This document shows, piece by piece, positions 10,797 to 20,647 of a stretch of 64,000 bases of DNA. The notes beneath the pieces are model-generated. The model ran no database searches. It was not told where the DNA came from and worked only from the letters and a program-made list of their open reading frames with translations. The stretch's first letter is position 1, and every line of letters starts with the position of its first letter. Position numbers and translations under genes: made by a program. This DNA comes from Planctomicrobium sp051466335 (GTDB lineage: Bacteria > Planctomycetota > Planctomycetia > Planctomycetales > Planctomycetaceae), in the NCBI RefSeq assembly GCF_051466335.1, contig NZ_CP195793.1, positions 2,108,001 through 2,172,000 of the forward strand, given 5' to 3'.

Positions 10797-12413
10797 TTAG
10801 AAGTCAGTCGGATTTCCGAAGAGTCCGCCAGCTTTAGGTGAGCCGGTTCCCCCCTTCAAACCATCTTTGCGTTTGCGCTCGTAGACCTGACCTTGCCCTG
10901 GTGCCAGATCTTCATCGGATGGCTTCACAACCGGTTCAGGTTTATCCTTGAGGGCCTTCGCCGACAAGCTGATTCGCTTCTTCTTCGGGTCGACTTCGAG
11001 AATCTGGACTTCAACCATATCTCCAACCTTAAGCACTTCTTCCACTCGCTTCACGCGGCGGTGCTCAAGCTCGCTGATATGGACAAGACCTTCCACTCCT
11101 GGCTCAAGCTCAACGAACGCACCAAACGCTTCGGTACGTGTCACTCGGCCGGTAGCATTGCTTCCCTTGGCATACTTTGCTTCAGCTGAACGCCAAGGGT
11201 TTGGAGCCAGTTGTCGCATCCCGAGGGAAATACGGTTCTTTTCGACGTCAACGGACAACACTTTGACTTCGATTTCCTGTCCTTCCGTGAGCACTTCAGA
11301 AGGATGCTCGATACGCACCCAGCTCAGCTGAGCAATCGGCAGGAACCCGTCCATCCCACCCAAATCAATGAATGCCCCGTACTCTTTAATCGTTTTGACA
11401 CGACCTGTACGGGTCTGATCTGGCTTGATCTCTTCCAGAAGCTGTCCCTTGGCGACTTCGCGCTCTTCAGCGAGAAGAACACGTCGACTCAGGACAAGTT
11501 TCTTCTTCGCAGGATTCACTTCGGTAATACGAACGCGAAGCTTCTGGCCGACATACTGCTCCAGATCAGCGACGTACCCGAGTTCGACCTGGCTCGCGGG
11601 GATGAAGCCACGGAGTGAACCGACAGTTGCTTCGAGTCCACCTTTGTTTGTCTTCGTGACCATGCACTCGACAACTTGGTCTGGTGCAACCGCTGACCAG
11701 TCTCCACCTTTCACGACGGTTGTCCCGCGTGGCAGGTTCGCGATGATCAAACCTTCCGTTTCGTCGATCTTCTCAAACGCTACGGTCACCGATTCACCGA
11801 CTTGCGGCGGCTTCTTCGCGTCAAATTGGCGGAATGGAACAGCTGCGGACAACCGCTGATTCACGTCAATGAATACGCTATCGCCATTCACACTCAGAAC
11901 GATGCCCGTCAGTTTGTGACCAGGCGGCATTGTTTCTAAAGTGACTGCCTCAGCAGCGGATGCAGGAACCGCGGCAGCAGTTGCTTCTCCTGCCATCGCG
12001 GCTTCGATATCTGCAGCGAGCGCGTCGTCAATCGATTCGTTACCGGGAAGCGGAACGGCTTGATGAGGGGCTGGAGGCGATTGGGGTTTCGCTGGCTTCG
12101 CCTCAGCAGACGCTTCTCCAGCTTCGCCCGAGATTGCTGCAGCGGTCAAACTCGACTCGTCGAGTGTCGGCACAGATTTCGAGGATTCAGAGAGAGGAAT
12201 TGGATTCAGCTGGAATTTCTTCTTTGGTTCCTCGCTCACAACAGCTGGTTCAGAAGGGGTATCCCCCGCAGGCTGCGAAACTTCGGAAGCTACCGGTGTA
12301 GCAGCTTCTTCAGTTTTCTGAGCAACCACTTCACTCACTGGCTGGGAAGTTTCCCCAGCTGGAGGAGTTGGGGAATCGTTTTGGTCCTGAGTCGATTGAT
12401 TTTCAGTGGACAT
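10797..12413 (-). CDS. rpsA: ribosomal protein S1-like protein with four S1 domains
   Basis: 538 aa. Four OB-fold S1 RNA-binding domains are visible at about residues 160-228, 241-310, 331-400 and 418-486. Domains three and four carry the strongest consensus (GRVKTIKEYGAFIDLGG and GRVTRTEAFGAFVELEPG). S1 binds mRNA and helps initiation on the 30S subunit. The first 155 residues are a low-complexity Pro/Ala/Glu/Ser-rich extension without a domain, and the tail is basic and Gly-rich. E. coli S1 has six domains; four is common outside proteobacteria. Stand-alone gene with its own terminator. Confidence 0.88.
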   Translation of the reverse strand: MSTENQSTQDQNDSPTPPAGETSQPVSEVVAQKTEEAATPVASEVSQPAGDTPSEPAVVSEEPKKKFQLNPIPLSESSKSVPTLDESSLTAAAISGEAGEASAEAKPAKPQSPPAPHQAVPLPGNESIDDALAADIEAAMAGEATAAAVPASAAEAVTLETMPPGHKLTGIVLSVNGDSVFIDVNQRLSAAVPFRQFDAKKPPQVGESVTVAFEKIDETEGLIIANLPRGTTVVKGGDWSAVAPDQVVECMVTKTNKGGLEATVGSLRGFIPASQVELGYVADLEQYVGQKLRVRITEVNPAKKKLVLSRRVLLAEEREVAKGQLLEEIKPDQTRTGRVKTIKEYGAFIDLGGMDGFLPIAQLSWVRIEHPSEVLTEGQEIEVKVLSVDVEKNRISLGMRQLAPNPWRSAEAKYAKGSNATGRVTRTEAFGAFVELEPGVEGLVHISELEHRRVKRVEEVLKVGDMVEVQILEVDPKKKRISLSAKALKDKPEPVVKPSDEDLAPGQGQVYERKRKDGLKGGTGSPKAGGLFGNPTDF

Positions 12414-13077
12414 GCCGAGTCGACCTGCAACATCGTCTGTGCCGTGCGGTGTCGTTCTTGAACAACACGAGCAGTAGCGAATAATAGGGACATTCTTTTG
12501 ACTGCGTCACGCAATCCGAATTCGTTGAAACACGTTTCCATCTCGAATGAGACCGAGATGGACATCTTTTCAACTTCCTCAGACTACGTCGTGGCGTTTC
12601 AGGTCGTCCCTACTTCAATCCAAATCGAAGGGCTAAGGAGACCATCCACCCCGGCACTCAAACTACAGACTCCCCGATGACATCGGGAACGCCTGACCTG
12701 ATGGGGATTGTCTGGGAACAACCAAGCATAAATCAAGCGACCAAGGGGAGTTTCGTCGATGATTTTCCGCTTCTCCGCACCAGAATCTGCGATACGACGT
12801 GATGATATGAGTCATATTCGAGCAGCTAAAGACGAAAACGGTCTAAAATTCAGAGATTTCAGTGACTGCTGAGTATGCTTTTCCGCCACGAATTCCGTGG
12901 TGAGGTTGCTCTTTTCGCACATCGCGTTGCCAAAATCCGGCAGATTGAAATGAACTTTAGACACGTCGGGGCAATTTCGGAGCTAGGTTTCAGGAGTCCT
13001 TGCTCTGTTTTTCAGGGAAACCTCGACCAGACAGTTCCTAAGTACCATCTATTAAAAGGCTTCCAAAGGTTTATCCA
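12414..13077. other. intergenic region between divergent genes
   Basis: 664 bases upstream of both the S1 gene (leftward) and the epimerase gene (rightward). Frames here lack ribosome-binding sites and family signals. I see no RNA gene or clear repeat. It presumably holds both promoters. Confidence 0.55.
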
Positions 13078-14082
13078 ATGCCCGCACCATCGCAGCTCAG
13101 AACTTGTCTCGTCACCGGTGGTGCAGGATTCATTGGATCCCATCTGGTCACCAAGCTGGCTCAAAATGGGGTGAAAGTTCGAGTTCTTGATAATCTCTGC
13201 ACGAGCACCTTGGAAAATCTGGCGCCAGTTCGCAACCAGATTGAATTTATCCAGGGGGACGTCCGTGACGTTGGCGAAGTCGCCAACGCAGTCGCTGGTA
13301 TGGATGTTGTTTTTCATCAAGCGGCATTGGCGTCCGTTCCCCTCAGCATCGAAAATCCAGTCGCAACTCATGATGTTTGTGCGACTGGTACCCTCAACAT
13401 TCTGAATGAATCGCGAAAAGCAGGTGTTCAGCGGGTCGTTTACGCGGGGTCCAGTAGTGCCTATGGTAACTCCCCTGTGATGCCTAAGCGGGAAGATCAG
13501 TCTCCCGAAGCACTCTCTCCCTACGCCGCAGCCAAACTCGCAGGGGAATACTATTGCGAAAGCTTCGCTGCTGCTTATCCGTTGGAAGTGGTCCGCTTGC
13601 GGTACTTCAACGTATTTGGTCCGCGACAGGATCCAAATAGCCCTTACTCGGCAGTCATTCCCCTATTTGCCAGTGCCCTCGTCGAAGGTCGTACTCCGCG
13701 AATCTACGGAACGGGAGAGCAGTCTCGAGACTTCGTAAACGTGGCGAGTGTCGTCCATGCCAATATTCTGGCAGCGACGGTCCCGGGTGTTTCCGGCCGG
13801 GTTTATAACGTCGCAGGCGGGACGACAATCAGTGTGCTTGAACTCCTGAAAATGATTTGTGATTTCCTCGACAAACCATTCCAGCCCGAGTTTCACCCAG
13901 CTCGAGTCGGCGATGTGCTGCACTCCTGGGCAGACATTTCCGCGATTCGTAATGATCTGGGATATGAGCCCCAAGTCAGCCTGGAGGACGGGCTGCGCGA
14001 GGCCCTCGAGTACTACAAGAAGTCGCACTCCACTGCCAATGCATCAAGTGGAACCGCAGCGTTGTCACCAGTTTGCCCGTAA
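13078..14082 (+). CDS. NAD-dependent nucleotide-sugar epimerase/dehydratase
   Basis: 334 aa, extended short-chain dehydrogenase family. The Rossmann glycine motif GGAGFIG is at residues 14-20, the catalytic Ser cluster SSSAYG at 125-130, and the YxxxK pair at Tyr149 and Lys153. RYFNVFGPRQDP and the C-terminal RVGDVLHSWAD are shared with UDP-glucose/UDP-GlcNAc 4-epimerases of the GalE/WbpP type. The exact sugar cannot be told. It lies 82 bases upstream of a polysaccharide tyrosine kinase gene on the same strand, so it most likely supplies sugar precursors for an exopolysaccharide. Ribosome-binding site AAAGG precedes the ATG. Confidence 0.9.
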   Translation: MPAPSQLRTCLVTGGAGFIGSHLVTKLAQNGVKVRVLDNLCTSTLENLAPVRNQIEFIQGDVRDVGEVANAVAGMDVVFHQAALASVPLSIENPVATHDVCATGTLNILNESRKAGVQRVVYAGSSSAYGNSPVMPKREDQSPEALSPYAAAKLAGEYYCESFAAAYPLEVVRLRYFNVFGPRQDPNSPYSAVIPLFASALVEGRTPRIYGTGEQSRDFVNVASVVHANILAATVPGVSGRVYNVAGGTTISVLELLKMICDFLDKPFQPEFHPARVGDVLHSWADISAIRNDLGYEPQVSLEDGLREALEYYKKSHSTANASSGTAALSPVCP

Positions 14083-14164
14083 GAACGATTCCGGACTTTG
14101 GCTTCACCCTTCGTGGAGCCCACGAACAAGACAGTGAACTCATTACGGCTCAGGAGCCAGTTTC

Positions 14165-16549
14165 GTGACATCACCCGAACCTTCAAATGGGCAAGTGGCG
14201 GAATTCGATTTTGCCCCACTCGGCTTCCATAAGAACCCTACCGAACATCGCATCGACATTACGCGGTTTCTGTTTTCTCTCTGGAAGCCGCTGGCGATCG
14301 GTCTGTTTCTGGGACTGCTCGCCGGTGTGTGCCTGTATCTGTACTCCGGGCCGGTTTATTCAGCCTCAACTCAGGTACTGGTTTCCAAAAAGGCGACGGT
14401 TCCCGCTGGAAATGGTGAAGCAAACCGCTACGGAGAACGTGGAGATCACGTCCAACTGATTAAGACCGACCTCATCGTCGAACGTGCGTTTAAGGACCAT
14501 GGGTTGGACAAAATCCCAGAAATTGCCAACTCTTACGACCCACTGAAATCGATCACCGAAGACCTTAGTGTCAGCCGCAGTGCCGGACAGGAGAGCTCGT
14601 TCGATAACGTCTTGACGATCTCCTATCTGAGCCCCAAAAAGGAAGTCGCGAAAGCTGTTGTTCAAGCGATGGTGGAATCGTATCGCGATTACCTCAAAGA
14701 CACCCGAGACGAGAACGCGAAGGCGCTTTATGGCACGTTGCTGGAACGCCAGAAGCAATTGGGGGAAGAGATCCTCGCTGAGGAAACGGACTATCACCAG
14801 TTTCGCAATAACGCCCCTGTATTGCTGAAGGCTTCGCCTGTTGTATCCATCAACGGCATGCCGGCTCCAGCTCAGAACCAGTATGAAGTGGAATTGGCCT
14901 CAATCGAATCAGCACAAAACGAGAACCTCCGGAAGCGATCCAGTATTCAGGCACGCCTGACAACTCTCGATCGAAAGTTGCAAGAAAACGCCTCACGAGA
15001 AGTTCTCGAATTCTGGGTCATGCACTCGCTCTCAACCGGGACATCCGGAGGTGGAGGCGGCACTGGATCGGGAGGCGGAGCCGCTGTGGCTGGCCCCCCC
15101 GAAAAAGCACAACTCGACCAACAACTACTGACAGCCAGACTCCTTGAAGAACGTCTGCTCCACACTCTTGGAGAAGATCACACTCAAGTCCGCAACGTAC
15201 GACGTCAAATCCAAACTCTTCTGGACTTCTATGTCCGTCAGGGTCTACGCGCTCCCGAGCTGACCCTCGATGCTAAAGCGCCTGTCTCATCACGTTCAGC
15301 GTCATTGGGAATCGATCTGATCACCGTCTACAAAGAGACGCTCGAAGGTCAGCTCAAGGAACTCGAAATCGACAACCAAAACCTGACAATGCTACACGAC
15401 GATGCTGAGAAGAAAGCAAAGCAGGCGGAAATGTTTCAGGTAGAAGATCAGCGTCGTAAAGATACAATCGCCCAGAAAAAACAGCAGCGAGAGCGACTTT
15501 TCGACCAGATCGCTGAGTACGACATCTCACGTGAGCAAGAAGGTTATCGCCTGCAGCAAATCTCCCGCGTTCGACTCGAACGTTCGTTGAAGCCGGTGAT
15601 CAAAATGGTTGGAACCTGTGGCGTTCTCGGACTGGTCATCGTGTTCTGTCTCGCATATTTCCGCGAATGGTACGACACATCGATTCGCAGCTTCGACGAG
15701 ATCCGTTTCCAAACCGGAGGCTCACTCCTGGGAGCGATTCCATCGTTCAAGGTGAGTCCAGACGCACTTCGAATTGCAGCAGAAAGCGGGGTCTCGGCCT
15801 CCCTGTGCTACTTCCATCGACCGGGATCGCACGAAGCCGAAGCGTATCGATCGCTTCGAACCACGCTGTTTTTCTCACTACAAGGTGGCCAGAAAGTCAT
15901 TCAGATCAGCAGCCCGGAACCTGGAGACGGCAAGAGCACCACGGCAGCAAATCTCGCAATCGCAGTCGCCCAGTCTGGGAAGAAAACACTCCTTGTCGAC
16001 TGCGATTTGCGACGACCGACCCAGCATCAACTCTTTCAAGTTGATCAAGAACTGGGAATCACAGATGTTCTTCTCGGAGAGGTCAACTGGGAGACAACCG
16101 TTCGCAGGACACCTATCGAAGGATTGTCACTGATGACTGCGGGCCTTTGTCCAGAGAATCCTGCAGAGGTGCTTTCGACGGAAGTCCTCTCAGAGTTCCT
16201 CAGGCAGGCAAAATCGGAGTTCGACGTCATCATTTTGGACACTCCACCAATTCTTGCGGTCAGCGATCCATGTATCGTCGCCCAGAAAACCGACGGTATG
16301 GTCGCAGTTCTTCGTATGCAGAAGACGAAGAGAGCAAGCGCCAAACGGATGGCAGAAACACTGCAGTCACATGGCATCAGAATCCTCGGAGTGATTGCCA
16401 ACGACTTCAATATCGAACAGTCCAATGAAGCAGGATACGACTACAACACTTTCGGCGCCTACTACGGTGCGAAAGAACAGTCGAATGTGAAATCTCGAGC
16501 TTCGTCCAAACCTGCAGACGAACGTCCCCCCATCAAAATGGGCGTGTAG
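14165..16549 (+). CDS. polysaccharide co-polymerase with tyrosine autokinase domain (Wzc-like)
   Basis: 794 aa inner-membrane protein that controls chain length and export of exopolysaccharide. GTG start with AGGAG 8 bases upstream. Order: N-terminal Wzz domain with a first membrane helix at about residues 43-60; a periplasmic region with long coiled coils and a Gly-rich loop near residue 295; a second helix at about 480-499; then the cytosolic BY-kinase with Walker A (EPGDGKSTTAANLA, about 580-593), Walker A' (LLVDCDLRRPTQH) and Walker B (IILDTPPI, about 690). A Tyr cluster near 757-768 (YDYNTFGAYYG) is the expected autophosphorylation site. Likely cotranscribed with the epimerase gene. Confidence 0.93.
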   Translation: MTSPEPSNGQVAEFDFAPLGFHKNPTEHRIDITRFLFSLWKPLAIGLFLGLLAGVCLYLYSGPVYSASTQVLVSKKATVPAGNGEANRYGERGDHVQLIKTDLIVERAFKDHGLDKIPEIANSYDPLKSITEDLSVSRSAGQESSFDNVLTISYLSPKKEVAKAVVQAMVESYRDYLKDTRDENAKALYGTLLERQKQLGEEILAEETDYHQFRNNAPVLLKASPVVSINGMPAPAQNQYEVELASIESAQNENLRKRSSIQARLTTLDRKLQENASREVLEFWVMHSLSTGTSGGGGGTGSGGGAAVAGPPEKAQLDQQLLTARLLEERLLHTLGEDHTQVRNVRRQIQTLLDFYVRQGLRAPELTLDAKAPVSSRSASLGIDLITVYKETLEGQLKELEIDNQNLTMLHDDAEKKAKQAEMFQVEDQRRKDTIAQKKQQRERLFDQIAEYDISREQEGYRLQQISRVRLERSLKPVIKMVGTCGVLGLVIVFCLAYFREWYDTSIRSFDEIRFQTGGSLLGAIPSFKVSPDALRIAAESGVSASLCYFHRPGSHEAEAYRSLRTTLFFSLQGGQKVIQISSPEPGDGKSTTAANLAIAVAQSGKKTLLVDCDLRRPTQHQLFQVDQELGITDVLLGEVNWETTVRRTPIEGLSLMTAGLCPENPAEVLSTEVLSEFLRQAKSEFDVIILDTPPILAVSDPCIVAQKTDGMVAVLRMQKTKRASAKRMAETLQSHGIRILGVIANDFNIEQSNEAGYDYNTFGAYYGAKEQSNVKSRASSKPADERPPIKMGV

Positions 16550-17224
16550 TTGGCGCTATCACTGAACGAAAAAGGCCTCTTGGAGCTATCGCAGCAGTTC
16601 CTTTTGGATACTGATCCAATCGCTGACTGGTGGGATCGGTCGCCATGGAGACCATCGGCTTGGGATTTGATCTCCACGCTCACCACGAACTAAGGGCAGC
16701 GTGGCATACTTCTCGTCGAAGCGAAGGCACACGTAAATGAGCTAGACCGGGCCGGGAAGTATCAGAATGCGGACACATCCATCGGTTCAAAAAACAACCA
16801 CAATCAAACCGTCGGTTGCTTGAAAGAAGCCGATAGGGCGCTCAACGAATCATTTGGCAGCGGATTTCGACTCTCTGTGGATTCGCATTATCAGCTTTCA
16901 AATCGAGTTGCTCATTTGTGGAAGCTTGCCACGTGCAAAATTCCTGTGAACCTGCTTTACCTTGGCTTCTACGGAGACCGAGAAATCGGACCGTCGGTTT
17001 TCCGTGACGAGGAACATTGGCAGCGATTAATGGACGAGTAATTGAAGGGATTCGTACCGCAATTGTTTCTCAACACCGTTCATCCGCTATCGGGCGGAGG
17101 GGCGATGCTGATGATCAGTCGCAGCCTGCCCGTCCGATTCTGTTTCATCCAATCGAAAAAAGGACCAACCTGGTTCATAGGGTCTATCACAGGGGATGCG
17201 CTGGCCACGGAAGCTTTACCTTAG
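16550..17224 (+). pseudogene. decayed gene interrupted by in-frame stops, family not named
   Basis: One reading frame carries protein-like sequence across two TAA codons (near 16694 and 17039). The segments are IADWWDRSPWRPSAWDL, then ILLVEAKAHVNELDRAGK and SHYQLSNRVAHLWKLA with VNLLYLGFYGD, then LKGFVPQLFLN. This order matches a widespread uncharacterised protein I recall only by motif (VEAKAH..; HYQLSNR..AW; VYLGF). Absence of frameshifts but presence of two stops suggests recent decay. It starts immediately at the stop of the tyrosine-kinase gene. Confidence 0.6.
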
Positions 17225-17481
17225 TGACGTCGCTGACGACGAATGGGCCGGTTTGATGTTCTCCTCTCGCGACGCTGGGGCGTAGAACTCACCTTTGCCT
17301 GCTGTGGCGGATTCGATGGCTGCCGCTTGACTAAGAACGGCGCGCCGCAGCCTTTGTCGGCTGCCACTGCGGCGACACATGCTCACATTGTTCCTCGAAT
17401 CTGTTCAGGTTGTCGTCATGCGGTCATAACAGCTCCCAGTTTTCCTGGCAGGACTGATAGAATGGCAGCGTAAATGGATGC
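17225..17481. other. degenerate DNA between pseudogene and integrase relic
   Basis: No supported gene. It lies between a pseudogene and the relic of an integrase and is probably what is left of an older inserted element. Confidence 0.4.
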
Positions 17482-17575
17482 TGCGATCAGAGTCTGAATG
17501 GGTGAGTGGAAGTCCCTTGTGGGGCATTCTTTGATTCGGCTTGCGTGAGCGGCGCGAATCGGTAGACTTTCGCAT
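17482..17575 (-). pseudogene. N-terminal relic of a tyrosine integrase
   Basis: Thirty-one codons read on the minus strand (MRKSTDSRRSRKP ... GLPLT) align with the start of the intact element integrase (MQKSTVSRRSRKP ... DFPLT, from 32531). The similarity continues upstream through the ribosome-binding-site region (CCATGGTG versus CCAAGGTG) towards the tRNA half. The rest of the protein is gone. It is the scar of an earlier integration at the same tRNA. Confidence 0.75.
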
Positions 17576-17735
17576 CAGCAACACCATGGTGAAAACTCAT
17601 TGGTGTTTGTGGCCTGGAAGTTGCCGGTTTCTCTGGCGCCCCATCGCGTGGCGAGAGTTCGTGCGCGGAGTGACTTCGAGTGTCAAAACGGGCGTGCAGA
17701 CCAGTGAGCAGGTTGGTAACTTCCGATTTTCAAAC

Positions 17736-17779
<44 letters not shown>

Positions 17780-18160
17780 AGCATCAGCATAAAATGCTCT
17801 GGAACGCGGGAATTACGCAGCCAAAAGCCTCTCCCATAGCGAAACAAGAACGCTCTAGAATCCGGAAGAATTCTCAAGCGTTCGGTAGAGAAGTGTCAGT
17901 GACACTTGGATATTTCAGGTATGTTCGTCTTCAGTCGAGATTGCCGAGTTGACCTCCTCTCATTTAGCACTTCCGCATAAGCCTGTATGCAACATGAGGC
18001 CTTACTCAAGCGTGAAGCCGATACCGCTTTTGGAGACTCTCCGCTGATCGCTCCTGGCACAAATGTTAGGGGATCGTCCATAAGCCATTAGTCGGCTGCC
18101 GGACCGATGTGCGTCAGCTGTTTCAGTGCAGCAGTCGGGTTCCATGCAGTGTTCTGAATC
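17780..18160. other. left end of the element, no supported gene
   Basis: About 380 bases between the left junction and the first recombinase gene. Short frames only, none with a ribosome-binding site or a recognisable motif. Confidence 0.5.
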
Positions 18161-19015
18161 TTATGGTTCCGGCCGTTCAGAACAACCGGACGAATCATCA
18201 AGGCTTAGTCCAGTCTCTGCGAGTTGATTCGGAATGGAGTGCAGTAGGTCCAATAGGCGCTTGAAGAACTGGACATACTCGCTGCAGGCTGTGCGGCGGA
18301 TGTCGTGGAGTCCACATCGAACGCCTGCCTGTTTCTTTAAGAGTCCCCAAAGTTCGTAGAGATAGCGGCGATCAATATCGAACAAGAACTCACTCGATCG
18401 AGGGACCCGTGACAAATGAGCCAACGTGAGCGCATGCAAGGGGAGATCGGCATCAACTCCGGTCTTCTGCGATTTGACATAAATCGTTTGCTCTTGGGTG
18501 TCGAGGTTCTCCCAGCGAGCGTTCAGTAAGTCTCCAGCTCTCAATCCGGTGTTGTAGGCCAAGACCAAAAGGGCTTGCCACCAGAAGGCAGAGACGGAAA
18601 CATCGCGTATCGGCTTCCTCATATGTCTGGCAGCGAGATAGAGGCGATTGAGTTCGTCCATTGTGAGCCGGCGAGGGCGTTTGAATGGCACTTTACAGGG
18701 GCGCATAGCGGGAACCCGGGGGATCAACTCCAAAGCCCACGGGTTTTGGTCTGTAACCGGTCCGCATCGTCGAAGCACGCTGCGGATATGCCCCCAGTAC
18801 CCATTGACCGTACGGGGCGATAGCCCCAATTGTAGAGCGTCATTTCGAAACGATTCCAGCATCGCGTTGCTAATGTTGGTGATACTGGGATTATTCGTTA
18901 ATTTTTCCCATGCAAGAAATGCCGCCATGAACGGATAGTGAGATCTCTCGCCGAGTTCATCCTTGAAGTAGTATTCCTCAAATGCTTTTCGAACCGTCAG
19001 CGAGGCTAATGTCAT
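18161..19015 (-). CDS. tyrosine recombinase paralogue without visible catalytic tyrosine
   Basis: 284 aa. The ATG at 19015 has a perfect AGGAGGT upstream and overlaps the end of the preceding recombinase gene by 38 bases; longer frames are unlikely. It is a paralogue of that neighbour (shared blocks RSVLRRCGPVTD, NPWALELIPRVPAMRP). Arg I is present in TGLRAGDLLNARW, the beta-hairpin Lys in SQKTGVDADLPL, and HxxR in HDIRRTACSE. After this the sequence diverges and ends within about 45 residues with no GH...Y block, so the nucleophile appears to be missing. It may be a truncated or regulatory partner that acts with the full-length protein. Transcribed as the last gene of a three-gene unit. Confidence 0.8.
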   Translation of the reverse strand: MTLASLTVRKAFEEYYFKDELGERSHYPFMAAFLAWEKLTNNPSITNISNAMLESFRNDALQLGLSPRTVNGYWGHIRSVLRRCGPVTDQNPWALELIPRVPAMRPCKVPFKRPRRLTMDELNRLYLAARHMRKPIRDVSVSAFWWQALLVLAYNTGLRAGDLLNARWENLDTQEQTIYVKSQKTGVDADLPLHALTLAHLSRVPRSSEFLFDIDRRYLYELWGLLKKQAGVRCGLHDIRRTACSEYVQFFKRLLDLLHSIPNQLAETGLSLDDSSGCSERPEP

Positions 19016-20354
19016 ACTGCACCTCCTTTTGATTGGAGTTCCAAAGAACGGGGGGAAGGACCAGTTCGAAATTGCAGCCATGGCGCGGATCTTCGACGAT
19101 CGAGGGGATGATCGGATTGAACCCAGGCGGCAGTTGAAACACCTTTTGGAGGAACAGCCGACAATATGAGACCTTGTTATAAAGCTTCGCACGAAGATTG
19201 CGATTGGAAACGAGCGGAAAGCGCGTTCCGATAGCCGCCTTCCAAAGTTGTGGCTGTGTGCAAGTTCCACCGTGCTTTATAAAGGCTTGAAGGATGAGGA
19301 TCCTTGCGGGAGCAGCACGATAGAACTTCCCCATGAAGGAGAATCCGCCCTTCGTGAAAGTGAACAGATCGGCAGGGGGATGTACCGGAACTGAGAAATC
19401 CGCTGGCCGAATCTTTACGACGTCCCGTTGCGACTCCTTGAGGGCTCGCAGTGTCATCTTCGGGCCATGGCGGAATGCATCCGGAACTGCCATCTCTTCA
19501 ATCACGTCTCGCAGTTCCGGAAGGGAATTGAGGTAGCTGGCTTCCGTAACGTTGTTCGGAGCATGCAATAGTAGAACCTTTCCCATTCCGGGGCGAATGC
19601 TGTTCGCCTCGGAACAGGCAGTCCGCCGAATGTCGTGAAATCCCTTGAACTTCTCTATGGAAACCAAGGATTTCAGCCGGCTCACGTAAGAATGAAACTT
19701 CCGTGGTTCAATGTGGAAAATCCGCTGCGTGCGGCGATCAAGCCGGTAGAGGTGCTCCAGCACCACATTGGGTAACGGCAGATCCGCGCTGACCCCGGTT
19801 TTGTGAGTCTCCACGAAGAGGGTCGATTCCACTTCATTCAAGTCGCTCCACTTGGCTTTGAGCAAGTCAGAAACACGGAGGCCTGTAAAGTATGTCAGCA
19901 CAATCAGGGCCTGCCACCAGTAACCAGGATTCGGAACACCTTTACGGGGAACCTTCATCTGTCGGGCAGCAAGGTAAAGGAGATTCAAATCAGTCATCGA
20001 CAATCGCACGGGACGTTTAAACGGCACGGGAACCGGGCGCATAGCGGGAACCCGGGGGATCAACTCCATGCCCCATGGGTTCCCATCAGTGACCGGGCCC
20101 ACTCGACGAAGAATCGAGCGGACCATCCGCCAACAAGTGTTCACCGTGCTGGGGGCTAAACCCGATTTCAGGGCTCCTTCCCGAAACTCCGCGACAGTCT
20201 CATTCGATATCTGATCAATCGCCGGATTCCCAGTATGCATCTCCCAGCGACGAATGGCCGCCCGCATGCTGACCTGTGTGTTCTTCCCCAAGTCATCACT
20301 GACATAGAACTTCTCGAAAACGAACCGAACGGTGTGTTTAGGGACTGGTTTCAT
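18978..20354 (-). CDS. tyrosine recombinase with C-terminal extension
   Basis: 458 aa. N-terminal SAM-like DNA-binding domain (about 1-110), then a catalytic domain with Arg I in TGLRVSDLLKAKW, Lys in HKTGVSADLPL, HxxR in HDIRRTACSE, and LLLHAPNNVTEASYLN supplying the second His and a candidate Tyr nucleophile. About 170 further residues follow that phage integrases do not have; they contain GGTCTQPQLWKAAIG, a possible winged-helix/HTH-like segment. The start overlaps the stop of the 98-aa gene by four bases (ATGA), and its 3' end overlaps the second recombinase. The three genes form one unit that looks like an independent recombinase module nested in the element. Confidence 0.85.
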   Translation of the reverse strand: MKPVPKHTVRFVFEKFYVSDDLGKNTQVSMRAAIRRWEMHTGNPAIDQISNETVAEFREGALKSGLAPSTVNTCWRMVRSILRRVGPVTDGNPWGMELIPRVPAMRPVPVPFKRPVRLSMTDLNLLYLAARQMKVPRKGVPNPGYWWQALIVLTYFTGLRVSDLLKAKWSDLNEVESTLFVETHKTGVSADLPLPNVVLEHLYRLDRRTQRIFHIEPRKFHSYVSRLKSLVSIEKFKGFHDIRRTACSEANSIRPGMGKVLLLHAPNNVTEASYLNSLPELRDVIEEMAVPDAFRHGPKMTLRALKESQRDVVKIRPADFSVPVHPPADLFTFTKGGFSFMGKFYRAAPARILILQAFIKHGGTCTQPQLWKAAIGTRFPLVSNRNLRAKLYNKVSYCRLFLQKVFQLPPGFNPIIPSIVEDPRHGCNFELVLPPVLWNSNQKEVQYDISLADGSKSI

Positions 20355-20647
20355 TTTCCACCTTCTTCCAACTTGTTGGCGACATCGCGGCAGCGATCTG
20401 CGAAATCCCGCAGATCTTTAGCAACTGCAAGAGGATCAAAGCCAAGGTTAAACCTTCGTCCAGGCCGACCATCTGAAATCGACCAGCAAATTTCAGGAGC
20501 GGTGCCTTCCTCGTCATCTCCTTCAATCCAAAGTTGCAGTACGGGTCCTGCCACGTTGTCAATGGCCTCCATCTCTTGGAATAACGCCTCCTTGCGGCGT
20601 TTTCGACGGACTTCTGGAGCATCGAGAAAGCAAAGTATTCGGTTCAT
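20351..20647 (-). CDS. small protein partner of the recombinase pair
   Basis: 98 aa from the second of two adjacent ATG codons (20647), which gives better spacing to AGAGG. Basic segment near residues 14-20 (RRKRRKE), then an acidic patch (EGDDEEG) and an amphipathic C-terminal helix (about 70-95). No family recognised. Its stop overlaps the start of the 458-aa recombinase gene by four bases, so translation is coupled. A CCTCTGA/TCAGAGG inverted repeat (20654-20660 and 20708-20714) sits just upstream, with one arm covering the ribosome-binding site. Confidence 0.7.
   Translation of the reverse strand: MNRILCFLDAPEVRRKRRKEALFQEMEAIDNVAGPVLQLWIEGDDEEGTAPEICWSISDGRPGRRFNLGFDPLAVAKDLRDFADRCRDVANKLEEGGK

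Noticed and set aside
17791..18160. A toxin-antitoxin or resistance gene at the left end of the element
   Set aside because: Only short frames without ribosome-binding sites are present.
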